Shown here: in pieces, positions 17,044 through 26,244 of the stretch
Position numbering within the stretch: the stretch's first letter is position 1
Layout of the letters: every line of letters starts with the position of its first letter
Assembly: GCA_016699165.1 (NCBI GenBank)
Contig: CP064963.1
Span: 4,836,001 to 4,900,000 of the forward strand
Direction: 5' to 3'
Length of the DNA stretch: 64,000 nt
From: Candidatus Melainabacteria bacterium
GTDB taxonomy: Bacteria > Cyanobacteriota > Vampirovibrionia > Obscuribacterales > Obscuribacteraceae
Program-made: the position numbers and the translations under genes
Notes under the pieces: generated by a model
Told to the model about the DNA's origin: nothing
Seen by the model: only the letters and a program-made list of their open reading frames with translations
The model's database searches: none

Positions 17044-17748
17044 ATGGTAGAAGTAAATTTCAACACTAAAACAATATCGTTCAACGTAGTCTTGTTTGGA
17101 CCGCCCGAGTGCGGCAAGAAGACCTGGATTGAATACATGCATCGCTATATTCCCAAGCCAAGCAAAGTGCTTGAGTCGTCGATTGAGCACGAGAAAACTA
17201 TGTCGTTTTCATATGAGCCCATGGAAGGAATTAAAATCGAGAAGTTCTGTCATGTGCTGAATGTGATGACTTGTTCGCTCGATATTCATCAACAACCGCC
17301 CTTGGTATCAAGGATCTTGGACGCGGCAGATGGAATAGTTTTCATCGCTGATTCAAATCCAGATAACTCTGCGCAAAATTTAGAGTATCTCGACTTCTTG
17401 TTCGAGTATATGAAACGGTCAGGGCGAGAACTGACTACGGATAAGCTCGATGCTGAGCCTGTTGACGGTAAATGGTATTCGCTCGGTAAAAAGACTCTGA
17501 GGGCATTCAAAGTTCCTTGGGTGCTTGCGTATAACAAAAGGGACTTGTCGAATCGAATGTCTTGCGCACAGATGGACAGTGACCTCAAGCGGGATGGTGT
17601 CTACACGTGCGAGTCCAGCACAATCGAAGGTTTTGGCACGTTTGGCACTTTGAAGTATTTAAATCATGCGATGACCGATGGAGTTCATAAGCGTAAGAGT
17701 TGGTGGGAAGGGCTGGAAGAAGAGAGTGGTAAGTCGGAAGCCGATTGA
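17044..17748 (+). CDS. MglA-like small GTPase
   Basis: 234 aa from ATG 17044 (a TTG four codons earlier is less likely). P-loop GPPECGKKT at residues ~19-27, a DAADGIVFIADS strand-helix corresponding to the switch region, and the guanine-specificity motif NKRD near residue 168. The spacing fits bacterial Ras-like GTPases of the MglA/Arf type that control polarity, motility or type IV pili. The DxxG motif is not canonical. No MglB/Roadblock GTPase-activating partner is adjacent. Confidence 0.78.
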   Translation: MVEVNFNTKTISFNVVLFGPPECGKKTWIEYMHRYIPKPSKVLESSIEHEKTMSFSYEPMEGIKIEKFCHVLNVMTCSLDIHQQPPLVSRILDAADGIVFIADSNPDNSAQNLEYLDFLFEYMKRSGRELTTDKLDAEPVDGKWYSLGKKTLRAFKVPWVLAYNKRDLSNRMSCAQMDSDLKRDGVYTCESSTIEGFGTFGTLKYLNHAMTDGVHKRKSWWEGLEEESGKSEAD

Positions 17749-17818
17749 CTTATTTGAGACATTGGAAAAGAATAGACTATTACACCACTTGGGAAAGGTC
17801 CGCGGAAAACCTGAATCG

Positions 17819-18202
17819 ATGATGAAATACACGACTCTTATATTGCTTCTCTGTTGCATCCTATTTCCAGTCAAAGTAGAATCTCAGGGACTTGTTGGTC
17901 CGAAAGAAAACGTGCGCTGGGGTTCCTCTACTGGCGGCGAACTTTTACCCGGAAAAACCGATTCAGAGCGGTGGCAGCTATTTCAGTCTAACGAAAAAAC
18001 GCTTTTAGGAAAAACCGAAAAGGAAGTTACAGATTTATTTGGTAAAGGTGGCTCAGGTTTCGAAAAGAATCAGCTCGTTTATCGAATAACTGATTGGAAG
18101 CGAAAGAACAAGTCTCCCATAGGAACAGCAACAGATGTTACTTTGACTTTTTTTAAAGGTAAAGTCGCAAGCTATAATGTCCACCTGGTTCACTGGGACT
18201 AA
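17819..18202 (+). CDS. Secreted small protein, paralogue of 1612-2004
   Basis: About 127 aa from ATGATG at 17819; the frame is open further upstream but the signal peptide (YTTLILLLCCILFPVKVES) fixes the start here. Motifs shared in order with 1612-2004: GGELLPGKTDSERWQLFQSN, KTLLGKTEKEVTDLFGK, YRITDWK, YNVHLVH. Function unknown, probably exported. The end overlaps the convergent HExxH gene by four bases. Confidence 0.75.
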   Translation: MMKYTTLILLLCCILFPVKVESQGLVGPKENVRWGSSTGGELLPGKTDSERWQLFQSNEKTLLGKTEKEVTDLFGKGGSGFEKNQLVYRITDWKRKNKSPIGTATDVTLTFFKGKVASYNVHLVHWD

Positions 18203-19233
18203 AAGTTGCCATTTACAATTTTGCTTTTAACTTCGGGTTTGGAATTGAACCAGCTATTTAATTTCCTCAAGTTTTCGGCATGGCTTTCTAAATAGGTTTT
18301 ATGACCAGAAGCAAAATAATTTCGATAAGTTGAGGGCCTTGTATTTCCATCAATTTGCATGCCAGCGATAGCTTTGTCAATCAAAATTTCGCGTAATCCA
18401 TCCTTCCCTTTTGCATGAAAGATAGAGACTAAATCAAGGTCTGGCAGTTTTACGCCATGGCTTGAGATGTTAGCGAAAGTAACAGGTTCACTGCCTAAAA
18501 TGTTTTTTGTGATTTCGTTATGAACTTGAATTTCGCTAATAAAGGCGCCCAATTCAAGATCCGATTTAATAGCAAGGTATTTGTTGAGGTCAGTAACCTG
18601 TCCATCGAGATAAAGAGCTTTGATGCCTTGATGAGTAGAATGGAAAGCTTCATGCGCAAAAGTTTCGATTTGCTTGCTTATGGAAGCTGTTGGATCTATT
18701 GTGATGGTGCTATTTGACCGGTCATATTCTGGATTCTTAGCGTTTGAATCAAAGTGAATTTTTATTTGGTCGAACCATGGACATGTTTTAATTCGGTCAA
18801 TGATCTGTTCAAGTGTTTTAGACTTGCCGGGCTGCCCATCGGTGAGAGACTTGGATTTAAAGTACGCATCAAGAAACGGCGTCGAGTAGTTTTTCAATAA
18901 ATCTTGGAAGAGAACTCTTGTACCATCTTTGGGTTTCAATTTTTCAGTAGTTTTTTTCAAATTTGAACGTTCAACACTGTCGTCCACTATTTCGAATCGA
19001 TTTGCTATAAGATTTGCATACTCAGGGTCATCAGGACTTAGTGCTCGAAGGCTCATGTCGGACGGACTGTCTTGATTGCCCTCTGCTTTAATTTCAAAAA
19101 ACATAGATTGATGCTCAACTTTATTGACGCCAGCAACTACAGAATCTTGTGCGACTTCTGATTTTTCAGGCGAATCTATCTGAAGTTTCTCCGTTTCTGG
19201 ATTTTTGTCGCTTGTCATAAAAGCCTCTTTCAA
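18199..19233 (-). CDS. Putative HExxH metalloprotease-like protein
   Basis: 344 aa with no signal peptide. A zinc-protease motif is visible in ETFAHEAFHSTHQGI (HEAFH, about residue 190), followed ~40 residues later by an acidic stretch (ELGAFISEIQVH) that could give the third ligand. The N-terminal ~130 residues are hydrophilic and disordered-looking, rich in E, K, D and S. Such proteins can be toxins or effectors, but no secretion signal or partner supports that. An internal ATG at 19218 is an alternative start. Confidence 0.6.
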   Translation of the reverse strand: MKEAFMTSDKNPETEKLQIDSPEKSEVAQDSVVAGVNKVEHQSMFFEIKAEGNQDSPSDMSLRALSPDDPEYANLIANRFEIVDDSVERSNLKKTTEKLKPKDGTRVLFQDLLKNYSTPFLDAYFKSKSLTDGQPGKSKTLEQIIDRIKTCPWFDQIKIHFDSNAKNPEYDRSNSTITIDPTASISKQIETFAHEAFHSTHQGIKALYLDGQVTDLNKYLAIKSDLELGAFISEIQVHNEITKNILGSEPVTFANISSHGVKLPDLDLVSIFHAKGKDGLREILIDKAIAGMQIDGNTRPSTYRNYFASGHKTYLESHAENLRKLNSWFNSKPEVKSKIVNGNF

Positions 19234-19248
19234 AGGTTACGCAGCTTA

Positions 19249-19277
19249 CCGACATCAGAATTCTATTGTGGCATAGT
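19249..19277 (+). promoter_or_regulatory. Candidate promoter of the Cys-rich peptide gene
   Basis: CCGACA, 17 bases, CATAGT; predicted start site about 20 bases before ATG 19303, with GAGGA four to five bases before the ATG. The same pair with the same spacing is kept in the decayed copy at 33930-33958. Confidence 0.45.
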
Positions 19278-19302
19278 AGTCTATTCGTCACGCGAGGATT
19301 TA

Positions 19303-19551
19303 ATGATGAAATTGTCGAGTCTAATAGCTCTGGTCGTTGTCTTCGCGTGTGGGAATCAACCAGCATTCGCCGGAAAGTGTTATGGCTACTCGCCTTGCGA
19401 CGCTTGCAAGAATTGCAATTACTGCAAACACTGTGCGCAGAACGGAGGTTCGTGCGGGGTGTGCAAGGGCAAGCATGTGAGAGGGCAAAAAGGGCGAAAC
19501 GGGCAAGTCACAGAAAAGCTACATAGTGTGATTAAGAAGACGAGCGCCTAA
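19303..19551 (+). CDS. Small secreted Cys-rich peptide
   Basis: 82 aa. Signal peptide (SLIALVVVFACGNQPAFA) then a ~33-residue core with nine Cys in CxxC-like spacing (KCYGYSPCDACKNCNYC, KHCAQNGGSCGVCKG), then a basic tail. The spacing could bind metal or form disulphides; no known metallothionein or bacteriocin family is evident. A decayed duplicate including promoter and start lies at 33913-34072. An overlapping plus-frame ORF at 19266-19526 is a shadow. Confidence 0.75.
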   Translation: MMKLSSLIALVVVFACGNQPAFAGKCYGYSPCDACKNCNYCKHCAQNGGSCGVCKGKHVRGQKGRNGQVTEKLHSVIKKTSA

Positions 19552-19617
19552 CTAGTAATCCTACTAAAGACAATCTAGCAAGCTTAGCTTAGTATGAGAT
19601 TAGAAGGATAAACAGTC

Positions 19618-20400
19618 TTGCGCATTAATCTCAATCGCTTCACCTTATGCATTTTGCCCCTCTACGTTGTGTTGGGTTACCTCATAGTGTGGTATTTGCC
19701 CGAGAATATGCAGCCGGCTGCGCTGACAGCGTGTGCGCGAGAAAGGATTGCTTATTATGCGCTTGAACACGGTGAGTTTGGAAATAAAATCGCGCATTTT
19801 GTCTATCCAAAGATTGAGCGAGACACAAAAGCTGGGCGGTCTATCGCTTTTGATTATGGAAGCCAATTGTTGTACAAGGAGCGAGATGAAGAGGTTATAG
19901 AGCTTTTCGAAAGGAATCTGAAAAGTTTCCGTAAAGCGTATGGCGACAAAGATGGTCGTACGATTTGGGCAATGATTTCGTTGGCGATTGCGTATCGCGA
20001 TGGTCGACAGTTCGAAAATTCGATGGCTTGTGCCAATGAGGTTCTTGATGCTTTTAAAGGGCAACCTTTGTGCGAAGAGGTTGTTTGTGCCTATCGCCAA
20101 TTGAGGTACAACTATAGCGATATGGAAGATTATGAAAACGCAGTTTCGACCTGTGAAAAGTTGGTTGCGATGGAAGAGGCGTTTGGAGGTAGTCCATTGC
20201 ATACTAATTTCGATCGCCAAATGCTTTCTTACTGTTATCGAGATGCGGGACAGTTTGACAAACAAGCTGAAGTGCTGAAGAAGATTGCGGAGATTAAAAA
20301 CGCAGAGAATGGTAAAGGTCAAAAAGCATTGAAATCTAGAATTTCTTTTGGTTGCAAAATCGCAGAAGAAAAATATGGTTTATTTGATTTAGTCAAGTAG
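19618..20400 (+). CDS. TPR-like protein with N-terminal anchor
   Basis: 260 aa starting at TTG (AGAAGGA about ten bases upstream). One N-terminal hydrophobic segment (FTLCILPLYVVLGYLIVWYLP) acts as membrane anchor or signal. The rest is helical repeats of tetratricopeptide style (YKERDEEVIELFERNLKSFRKAYG, YSDMEDYENAVSTCEKLVAM, YRDAGQFDKQAEVLKKIAEI), which usually scaffold protein complexes. Partner unknown. A large antisense ORF over this gene is a shadow. Confidence 0.65.
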   Translation: MRINLNRFTLCILPLYVVLGYLIVWYLPENMQPAALTACARERIAYYALEHGEFGNKIAHFVYPKIERDTKAGRSIAFDYGSQLLYKERDEEVIELFERNLKSFRKAYGDKDGRTIWAMISLAIAYRDGRQFENSMACANEVLDAFKGQPLCEEVVCAYRQLRYNYSDMEDYENAVSTCEKLVAMEEAFGGSPLHTNFDRQMLSYCYRDAGQFDKQAEVLKKIAEIKNAENGKGQKALKSRISFGCKIAEEKYGLFDLVK

Positions 20401-20418
20401 TCTACAATAAGTGGCTAA

Positions 20419-22167
20419 ATGAGTCTCCACGACACCGCCAGTAATTTCCCTGACACCAAGCCCTTGTGTGGTTACCCTGTTTCGCCAAGGAAGTTCTGGC
20501 TGATGATGATTCTGACCGCCAGGCTCTACGCCGTCTATTGGGCATACAAAAACTTCCTCGCACTTGACACGACGCCAGCCAAGCGCCCCCAAATTCTTGC
20601 GGGCATCAATAGTATCTTGATTGTTTTTCGCTTCAACCACCTCATGAAACTGATCGAAGCCGAAGGCGCCAAGCACGATGTGCCAGTTAAATTCCCGCGC
20701 ATATTCTATTTGATTTGTCTGTTTGTTATCATTCCGGTAATCGGAGGCGTTTTAGCTTATTATGCCGTGCCTTTTAGCTTTGTGGTGCCGGTTGTGCTCA
20801 CTACCTGGCTTTTGAGCAAGCCCAATGAAGCGCTGCTCAAAATCAATGCGCACCTGGCACCGCAAGCTCGTGTCGACACTGAGTTTACTCGATACAACTA
20901 TGTGCTTATAGCGGTGGTGCTTGCGTTTATCTTTTTCCATCCTCTGGACAAACTCAATTTAAGTCCTACACAATGGCTTGCAGAGCAGAATTCGGTCCAA
21001 CGTTGCAGATGGATTTACGACGACCCGAAAGATAAAGCCGAGCAAGAATGGAAGGCGCGCAGAATAAAAGCGATGGATCGCTTCTGGGAAAATTATAAAA
21101 GTAAGGGCGATAAGATGTTCGACCCCGAAACCAATATGGCATCAGATGTGATGCTTGATAGCAGTTTAATTAGCGTGCATCCAAAGTTCAGATGGAAAGC
21201 TCAAAAGAGTGTAGACGCGCAGAATAAGCCGCATTACGACGTGACAATTTACACCTACGCGGGCGCAGCATACTTTCCCATAATTCGCACCATGGTTTCG
21301 CGCTCACCAAAGTCATCTGATTGCAATTATTACTGGTGTGAGCAGCCGGTGCCACCAGAAAAAATTCAAGAAACGATGAGTGCGCAGGAGAGTTTCGTTC
21401 TCAATTCGTTTCAAGCTAAATGTCATTTGACCAAATCGAATCTGATTGAAGTCGAAATCACAAGTCCCGATTTTGACGATAAAAATGAGGACGAAAATGT
21501 AAGATTAGCAACCACTATAAGCTATTTTGTGCTTGGGCAAGAAGCCCTTTCGACCTGGCTTGGCAAAGTCACTGCAAAGCGAGGTCCATCTGATATCAAA
21601 CCCACGTCTGCAGCGAGAGAATTTAAAAGTGACTTTGAGTTGTTGAAGACGGTGGCTTTGAATAAACTTCCCGATAAGTACTATTATGAACTCAAAGGTC
21701 AGTCGCATAAATATTTCACGCCCGACAATAGCAAAGACGCCTTGGATACAAACAAGCCTCCTGAGCCAGACTTCGTTCCTAATGTTTTGCTGGCAGTCAT
21801 GCAATCGCCTTTTGATTCTTGTCGATTTTCAAAGAACGGCGAAAAGATTGTCGCCTTTTCGACGCGCACACCTATTAAAGATGAAGCAACGGATCAAAAG
21901 ATTTTTGAAGATGCTGATGTTTCGATGATGGCGCAGAAAGCCGGTCGCGTTTTCATAGGCTATCGCGAGGGTGGCTCGCTTAAATTACTTTGTGTTGTGA
22001 ACGACGTTGCTAAAGCAAAACAGACTTTCAAGGAATTGTGCGACAAGCATGGACTCTCACATCAGTCGTGGTTATTGTTTCTGGATGTCGACATGAGCAA
22101 TGAACAGATTGGTCTCTTTTCAGATACTAAAAAATATGAGAGCGAAAACGTTGAGGGTAGCAAATGA
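20419..22167 (+). CDS. Multi-TM N-terminal domain protein, DUF4234-like
   Basis: 582 aa. The N-terminus YPVSPRKFWLMMILTARLYAVYWAYKNF resembles the DUF4234 start, followed by further membrane segments near 94-113, 115-133 and 160-175. The C-terminal ~380 residues are soluble and unrecognised. No enzyme motif is visible. It ends in an ATGA overlap with the DUF1963-like gene, so the two are translationally coupled. Confidence 0.65.
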   Translation: MSLHDTASNFPDTKPLCGYPVSPRKFWLMMILTARLYAVYWAYKNFLALDTTPAKRPQILAGINSILIVFRFNHLMKLIEAEGAKHDVPVKFPRIFYLICLFVIIPVIGGVLAYYAVPFSFVVPVVLTTWLLSKPNEALLKINAHLAPQARVDTEFTRYNYVLIAVVLAFIFFHPLDKLNLSPTQWLAEQNSVQRCRWIYDDPKDKAEQEWKARRIKAMDRFWENYKSKGDKMFDPETNMASDVMLDSSLISVHPKFRWKAQKSVDAQNKPHYDVTIYTYAGAAYFPIIRTMVSRSPKSSDCNYYWCEQPVPPEKIQETMSAQESFVLNSFQAKCHLTKSNLIEVEITSPDFDDKNEDENVRLATTISYFVLGQEALSTWLGKVTAKRGPSDIKPTSAAREFKSDFELLKTVALNKLPDKYYYELKGQSHKYFTPDNSKDALDTNKPPEPDFVPNVLLAVMQSPFDSCRFSKNGEKIVAFSTRTPIKDEATDQKIFEDADVSMMAQKAGRVFIGYREGGSLKLLCVVNDVAKAKQTFKELCDKHGLSHQSWLLFLDVDMSNEQIGLFSDTKKYESENVEGSK

Positions 22168-22793
22168 CAGAATATAAGTTGTTAGTCAGCGATGACGCGC
22201 CTGCCGAGAGTGTTGCGGCTCATAGATTTGGTGGTAGACCTCTGGTTGCTAGAGACTCGAAGGTGGTCTGGCCGAATTGCAAGGAATGCAAGTTGCCTAT
22301 GCTTTTTATTGGGCAAATGATGGTGCCGGCTCACGATGCCTCGTCGCAAAATTTGATTTTGATATTCAAGTGCGATAGAGAAAGTATATGCTCCAGCTGG
22401 ATGCCGGACAAAGGTTGCAACCAGGTGATTGTGGTGCCGGTAGGTCCGACTATGACATTGATGGAATCGCCAAGTGCTGATGGATGTCTGCATAGTATTA
22501 CATATGGTGCTATGGTGGCAGATTCATCGGGCGAAGATATTTATGATGCGATGAAAAATTATGTAGAGAAAACAAATTCGACCTTCGACAAGATTCTGGG
22601 ATATATTTATGGCGAGCCCGATTGGATTCAAAATGATGAAACTCCCAATTGCAAGAAATGCAAGAAGCCAATGCGTTTTGTGGCGACCTTGAATGAGGGA
22701 CCAGACCCGATGCAGACTTTCAATTTTGGTACTGGCGAAGCTTATTTGTTTGATTGTGCGTGTGGTGGTGGGAAGTTTTTGTGGCAGTGTTGA
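22164..22793 (+). CDS. DUF1963/YwqG-like protein with two CxxC knuckles
   Basis: 209 aa. The start HRFGGRPLVARDSKVVWPNCKECKLPMLFIGQ fits the DUF1963 (YwqG) pattern KFGGxP...WPxCxxCxxPMxFlaQ. A second knuckle CKKCKKPMRFVATL and a terminal CACGG suggest zinc binding and an internal duplication. Function of the family is unknown. Coupled to the preceding membrane protein. Confidence 0.7.
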   Translation: MTEYKLLVSDDAPAESVAAHRFGGRPLVARDSKVVWPNCKECKLPMLFIGQMMVPAHDASSQNLILIFKCDRESICSSWMPDKGCNQVIVVPVGPTMTLMESPSADGCLHSITYGAMVADSSGEDIYDAMKNYVEKTNSTFDKILGYIYGEPDWIQNDETPNCKKCKKPMRFVATLNEGPDPMQTFNFGTGEAYLFDCACGGGKFLWQC

Positions 22794-22897
22794 GCGCGAT
22801 TATCTGCTTGATCTGCTCTTCCTTGCGCTTTCACTAGGGTTTTCACCAATGACGGGATTCGCTTGAATATCGATAATTGAATTCGAGTATAGAACCC

Positions 22898-23557
22898 ATG
22901 CGCCATCTGAAACCACTACACCTTATTACAAACGTCTTGCTGCTATCTTTTGCGGTGGGAATGCTGCTTATTTTCTCTTCGGTAAGTCCATCATGGGCAA
23001 AGATTCGCACGCACCACGAAAATGAATTCATAACGGATTCGTTGATTTCCATTATTGCAAATCCAGAGCGGTATGACGGAAAGAAAATTCAAGTTAATGG
23101 TTTTCTACATCTGGAGTACGAAGACTACGGCTTGTATTTGTCCAAGGAAGATGCAGATTTCCTGCGAATGGAAAATTCTCTTCGAGTGGATTTTTCTGAA
23201 AGCGACATATCCTTTGAACCATTAGGTCACAGATCGTTCACGGCAACCCAGAAAGAAACTTATGATTTCAAGAATCCGGCACAAAGGCAGCAAATTCTCC
23301 ATTTTAATGGTCGAAACGTTATGCTCAACGGCGTATATGATGCTGAATACAACACCATTCACGACGTATCGAGGGTTCTGGAAGACACAAGATGGTACGA
23401 CGGAAAGACTTACAAGGGCGACGAAATACAAAAACAAAACATTGCAAGGCTTATAGATGAAGGACTTTCCAAACCCTTTGAGGTGACTATTTTTGTGCTT
23501 TCGATTTTAGCACTTGTTTTTTGCAGCTATTTATTCGTTCGGCGAGTCAGAGCTTGA
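22898..23557 (+). CDS. Membrane-bound hypothetical protein
   Basis: 219 aa from ATG 22898 (an in-frame TTG at 22877 would add seven residues). Hydrophobic segments near the N-terminus (LITNVLLLSFAVGMLLIFSS) and the C-terminus (VTIFVLSILALVFCSYLFV) enclose a beta-rich domain that reads like an OB-fold: PERYDGKKIQVNGFLHLEYED...LYLSKEDA...GRNVMLNGVYD. Function unknown. Confidence 0.6.
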   Translation: MRHLKPLHLITNVLLLSFAVGMLLIFSSVSPSWAKIRTHHENEFITDSLISIIANPERYDGKKIQVNGFLHLEYEDYGLYLSKEDADFLRMENSLRVDFSESDISFEPLGHRSFTATQKETYDFKNPAQRQQILHFNGRNVMLNGVYDAEYNTIHDVSRVLEDTRWYDGKTYKGDEIQKQNIARLIDEGLSKPFEVTIFVLSILALVFCSYLFVRRVRA

Positions 23558-23558
23558 T

Positions 23559-24998
23559 TCAATAGACATTTTCATCTTGCAGCTCGAAGGGCAGATTGTT
23601 TCGGTCATAGGACCGACCGCAAATTTCTCGACCAATCGCGTCCATCCGCAAATTGAGTTCAGCCAGTTTGAAGAAGTTGTAGTACTGAGTATAAAACCTA
23701 ACTAGTCGCTTCATGCTAACGATAGTCATCAGATTGCCTTCGCCAGAATAATCTGCATCCTGATAATAATCCTCGTTGAGCGAATGCTCTTCGTCTTGAT
23801 AAAAGTATTTTCTGCCTACGTGAGTATCAGGAGGAGGAAAATTAGGACCCACATTGCGCTGGCGGTCAGGGCGGATAAAAGACACTGTCGTCGCCTCGAT
23901 CCAATTGTTGTTTTTGCGCAAAAGGGAAATGTAGGCAGTTCGAATTTCTGTAGTCTTGATTGAATGCCGACCAAAATTCCATTCAGCAATTTGCAGTGAC
24001 TTTTGCAACATCGAAGACTGCTGCCGCGAATTTTTAGTGATGCCTTCAAGATGTGCGAACCTTTGAAGAAGTGCGATGCGCTGTGGGTTCTTCGCTCCTT
24101 GCCATTTGCGTTGCAAACTGTCGTATCTTGCAAGCAACAGTTTTGCATAACGTATATCGCCGAGGGTTTCGAATTCGTCCGCAATATCAAATAGCATGAG
24201 TGCAATTGGTTGTGGTGAATCTTCCCAGCATTTTCGACTGAGTTCTCCAATTGTACTATCTTCCAAATTCAATGAAAACTCAATTGTGCGCTTAGCTTCG
24301 TTATATCTTTCGCATTTGGTGTACGCTTTTGCAAGAATGAGATTAAGCAAAGACGCATAGTTTTTTTCGTCTGCATAAATTGTGGTGATTGCGTTTAGAT
24401 GCCGTTTTATACCTTTTTCTGCAGTTGTAAATTTATTCTTGTCGCATGCTGCATCGGCAAAGTAGGCGACACAACTGCGTCCTGGCACCTGCGATATCAT
24501 TGCGGAGTAGCGCATGAACTCAGGATCATTGGTGAATTTCGTAAGTAAGGTAGCGGCTTGATCGATATTCCCCGCCAGCGAATTGTACTTAATCGCATCT
24601 GTTCGATAACCGTTCATTTCGTTTGGATTCATTCCAAGCGGAGTGTTGATGACCGATTCCATTTGCAATGCGGCTTTGCTAAACTCATTGCGTTTAAAAT
24701 AAGCGTATGCAATTTTTGATTTGAGTCGACACAGCTCAAAAGTCTGAAGCTTCTGTGAATCGGCGAAATCGACTACTGGTTGAAAAATAGTTGGGTCAAA
24801 TTCTGGACCTCCGTAACATCGCTCGGCGGCTTCGACCACAGATATAACAGCTTTATGTTCCACTAATGTTTTTTTCTTCAACGAATTCAACATTTGAAGT
24901 ACATTTTGAGGCGATTCAATCGCGATTGCACTTGGCGATGAGCTCAGGAAGACGAGCAAAATGAGCGAAAGGATTTTTTGTGTATCTGAAAATGGCAT
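23559..24998 (-). CDS. Secreted TPR-like protein
   Basis: 479 aa with a signal peptide (LSLILLVFLSSSPSAIA). The remainder is helical and repeat-like (LAKAYTKCERYNEAKRTIEFSL, LFDIADEFETLGDIRYAKLLL), consistent with degenerate tetratricopeptide repeats, with a Tyr-rich C-terminus. AGGAG lies nine bases before ATG. Function unknown. It ends one base after the convergent membrane protein gene. Confidence 0.65.
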   Translation of the reverse strand: MPFSDTQKILSLILLVFLSSSPSAIAIESPQNVLQMLNSLKKKTLVEHKAVISVVEAAERCYGGPEFDPTIFQPVVDFADSQKLQTFELCRLKSKIAYAYFKRNEFSKAALQMESVINTPLGMNPNEMNGYRTDAIKYNSLAGNIDQAATLLTKFTNDPEFMRYSAMISQVPGRSCVAYFADAACDKNKFTTAEKGIKRHLNAITTIYADEKNYASLLNLILAKAYTKCERYNEAKRTIEFSLNLEDSTIGELSRKCWEDSPQPIALMLFDIADEFETLGDIRYAKLLLARYDSLQRKWQGAKNPQRIALLQRFAHLEGITKNSRQQSSMLQKSLQIAEWNFGRHSIKTTEIRTAYISLLRKNNNWIEATTVSFIRPDRQRNVGPNFPPPDTHVGRKYFYQDEEHSLNEDYYQDADYSGEGNLMTIVSMKRLVRFYTQYYNFFKLAELNLRMDAIGREICGRSYDRNNLPFELQDENVY

Positions 24999-25158
24999 GA
25001 CTCAATGCTCCTGTTTTGAGTATAAGTCGCCAATTTGAATTCGAGAATACGTGAATGCCTCAGTGAATTCGCTAGTTTGTCGCCTTCTAAGTGGGAATTA
25101 CCGAGTATCTACATAACCACTTCTGATTCAAACTAAATCGTCCCATCTTGAGTCAGAC

Positions 25159-26214
25159 ATGCATTCCACAGCTTCATTCACGCACGATTCACCACTTCCC
25201 AGCCAATGTAAGTCAAATACTTTCTGGTTTGTGAATCCACTATTTGACACCGTCTTCGTGTGTGGTGGTTTGATGTGGCTACTCTTTGGTCTATTTCAAT
25301 TTGTGCTGCCGAGTCATCATGTTGGCGCGCTCTCACTAATTTTAAGTGTAATACTTGCCGAAGCTCATGTAATTGCGACACATGTTCGTTTGTACGAAAC
25401 TGCTGCAATGCGACGCAGACATAAATGGATGATGCTGACTGGACCGCCCATCATCGTAGCAATTTTGGCTGCACTGTGTTTGTCGCCTTCGTTGCTTTCG
25501 TTTGCGGCTTTAATATATGTGGTTACAAGCATTCACCATGGACTCAGGCAGTGTTATGGGATAAGTCTTTTATATTGTCGAAAGCAAGGATTCAAGCTGA
25601 CCTCGCTTGACAAGCAGCTCATTTCTACGCTTATGCATTTGGTGATGTTATTTGCCGTTCTAAGGCAATTTGCCTACCCCGCATTTGCGAAAAGTCCTCT
25701 ACGCGGTGTGGACGTTGCCTTCGTCCAGGTAGTGCCTGATTGGCTTGTCGGACTGTCCATCCTGCTTTTAATTTGTCTGGGCTCAACGATAGTTTTTAGA
25801 TTGACCTTGCAAGCTATGCGTGGTCAATGTTTCCCCTGGAGCAGTGCATTGCTTTTGTTAAACGCATCATTGGTGGTTATTTTCTCACGCGAGATTGCAG
25901 GTGACTTGTGGATATTCGTTCCTGGCTTTTTCCACGGCAGCCAGTATCTTGTTGTTACATTCATGTCCAGGTTGAAAACACAGAAGCTTGCAGAATCTGC
26001 AAATTCGGATGCCATTTTCTCATCGAGTATTTTTTATATCTTGATACTGCTTGTGGTGACGGCATTGATATATGGTGGCGTCCCGGCTTATTTGCGAACT
26101 CAAGGTGTTAATTTCGAAGTCGCATGTGCTGCCGTTTTCTTAGCCATGGTATTGCACCACTTTTATGTAGACTCGAAGATATGGCGATCTGGGCAGAACA
26201 TAGGTGTTTTATGA
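25159..26214 (+). CDS. Polytopic membrane protein with conserved-looking His motifs
   Basis: 351 aa, about nine hydrophobic segments. Histidines fall in membrane-proximal motifs: EAHVIATHVRLY, SIHHGLRQCYG, FFHGSQYL and LHHFYVDSKIW. This resembles the spaced His pattern of membrane di-metal oxygenases (Brp/Blh or hydroxylase type), but the exact signatures are not matched and I give no function. Only a weak ribosome site precedes ATG 25159. Confidence 0.6.
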   Translation: MHSTASFTHDSPLPSQCKSNTFWFVNPLFDTVFVCGGLMWLLFGLFQFVLPSHHVGALSLILSVILAEAHVIATHVRLYETAAMRRRHKWMMLTGPPIIVAILAALCLSPSLLSFAALIYVVTSIHHGLRQCYGISLLYCRKQGFKLTSLDKQLISTLMHLVMLFAVLRQFAYPAFAKSPLRGVDVAFVQVVPDWLVGLSILLLICLGSTIVFRLTLQAMRGQCFPWSSALLLLNASLVVIFSREIAGDLWIFVPGFFHGSQYLVVTFMSRLKTQKLAESANSDAIFSSSIFYILILLVVTALIYGGVPAYLRTQGVNFEVACAAVFLAMVLHHFYVDSKIWRSGQNIGVL

Positions 26215-26244
26215 TGCGTATGTTGAAAAGAATTTCCGGCTGGT

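Noticed and set aside
19645..20322. 225-aa minus-strand ORF
   Set aside because: It is antisense to the TPR-like gene; composition and repeats favour the plus frame.
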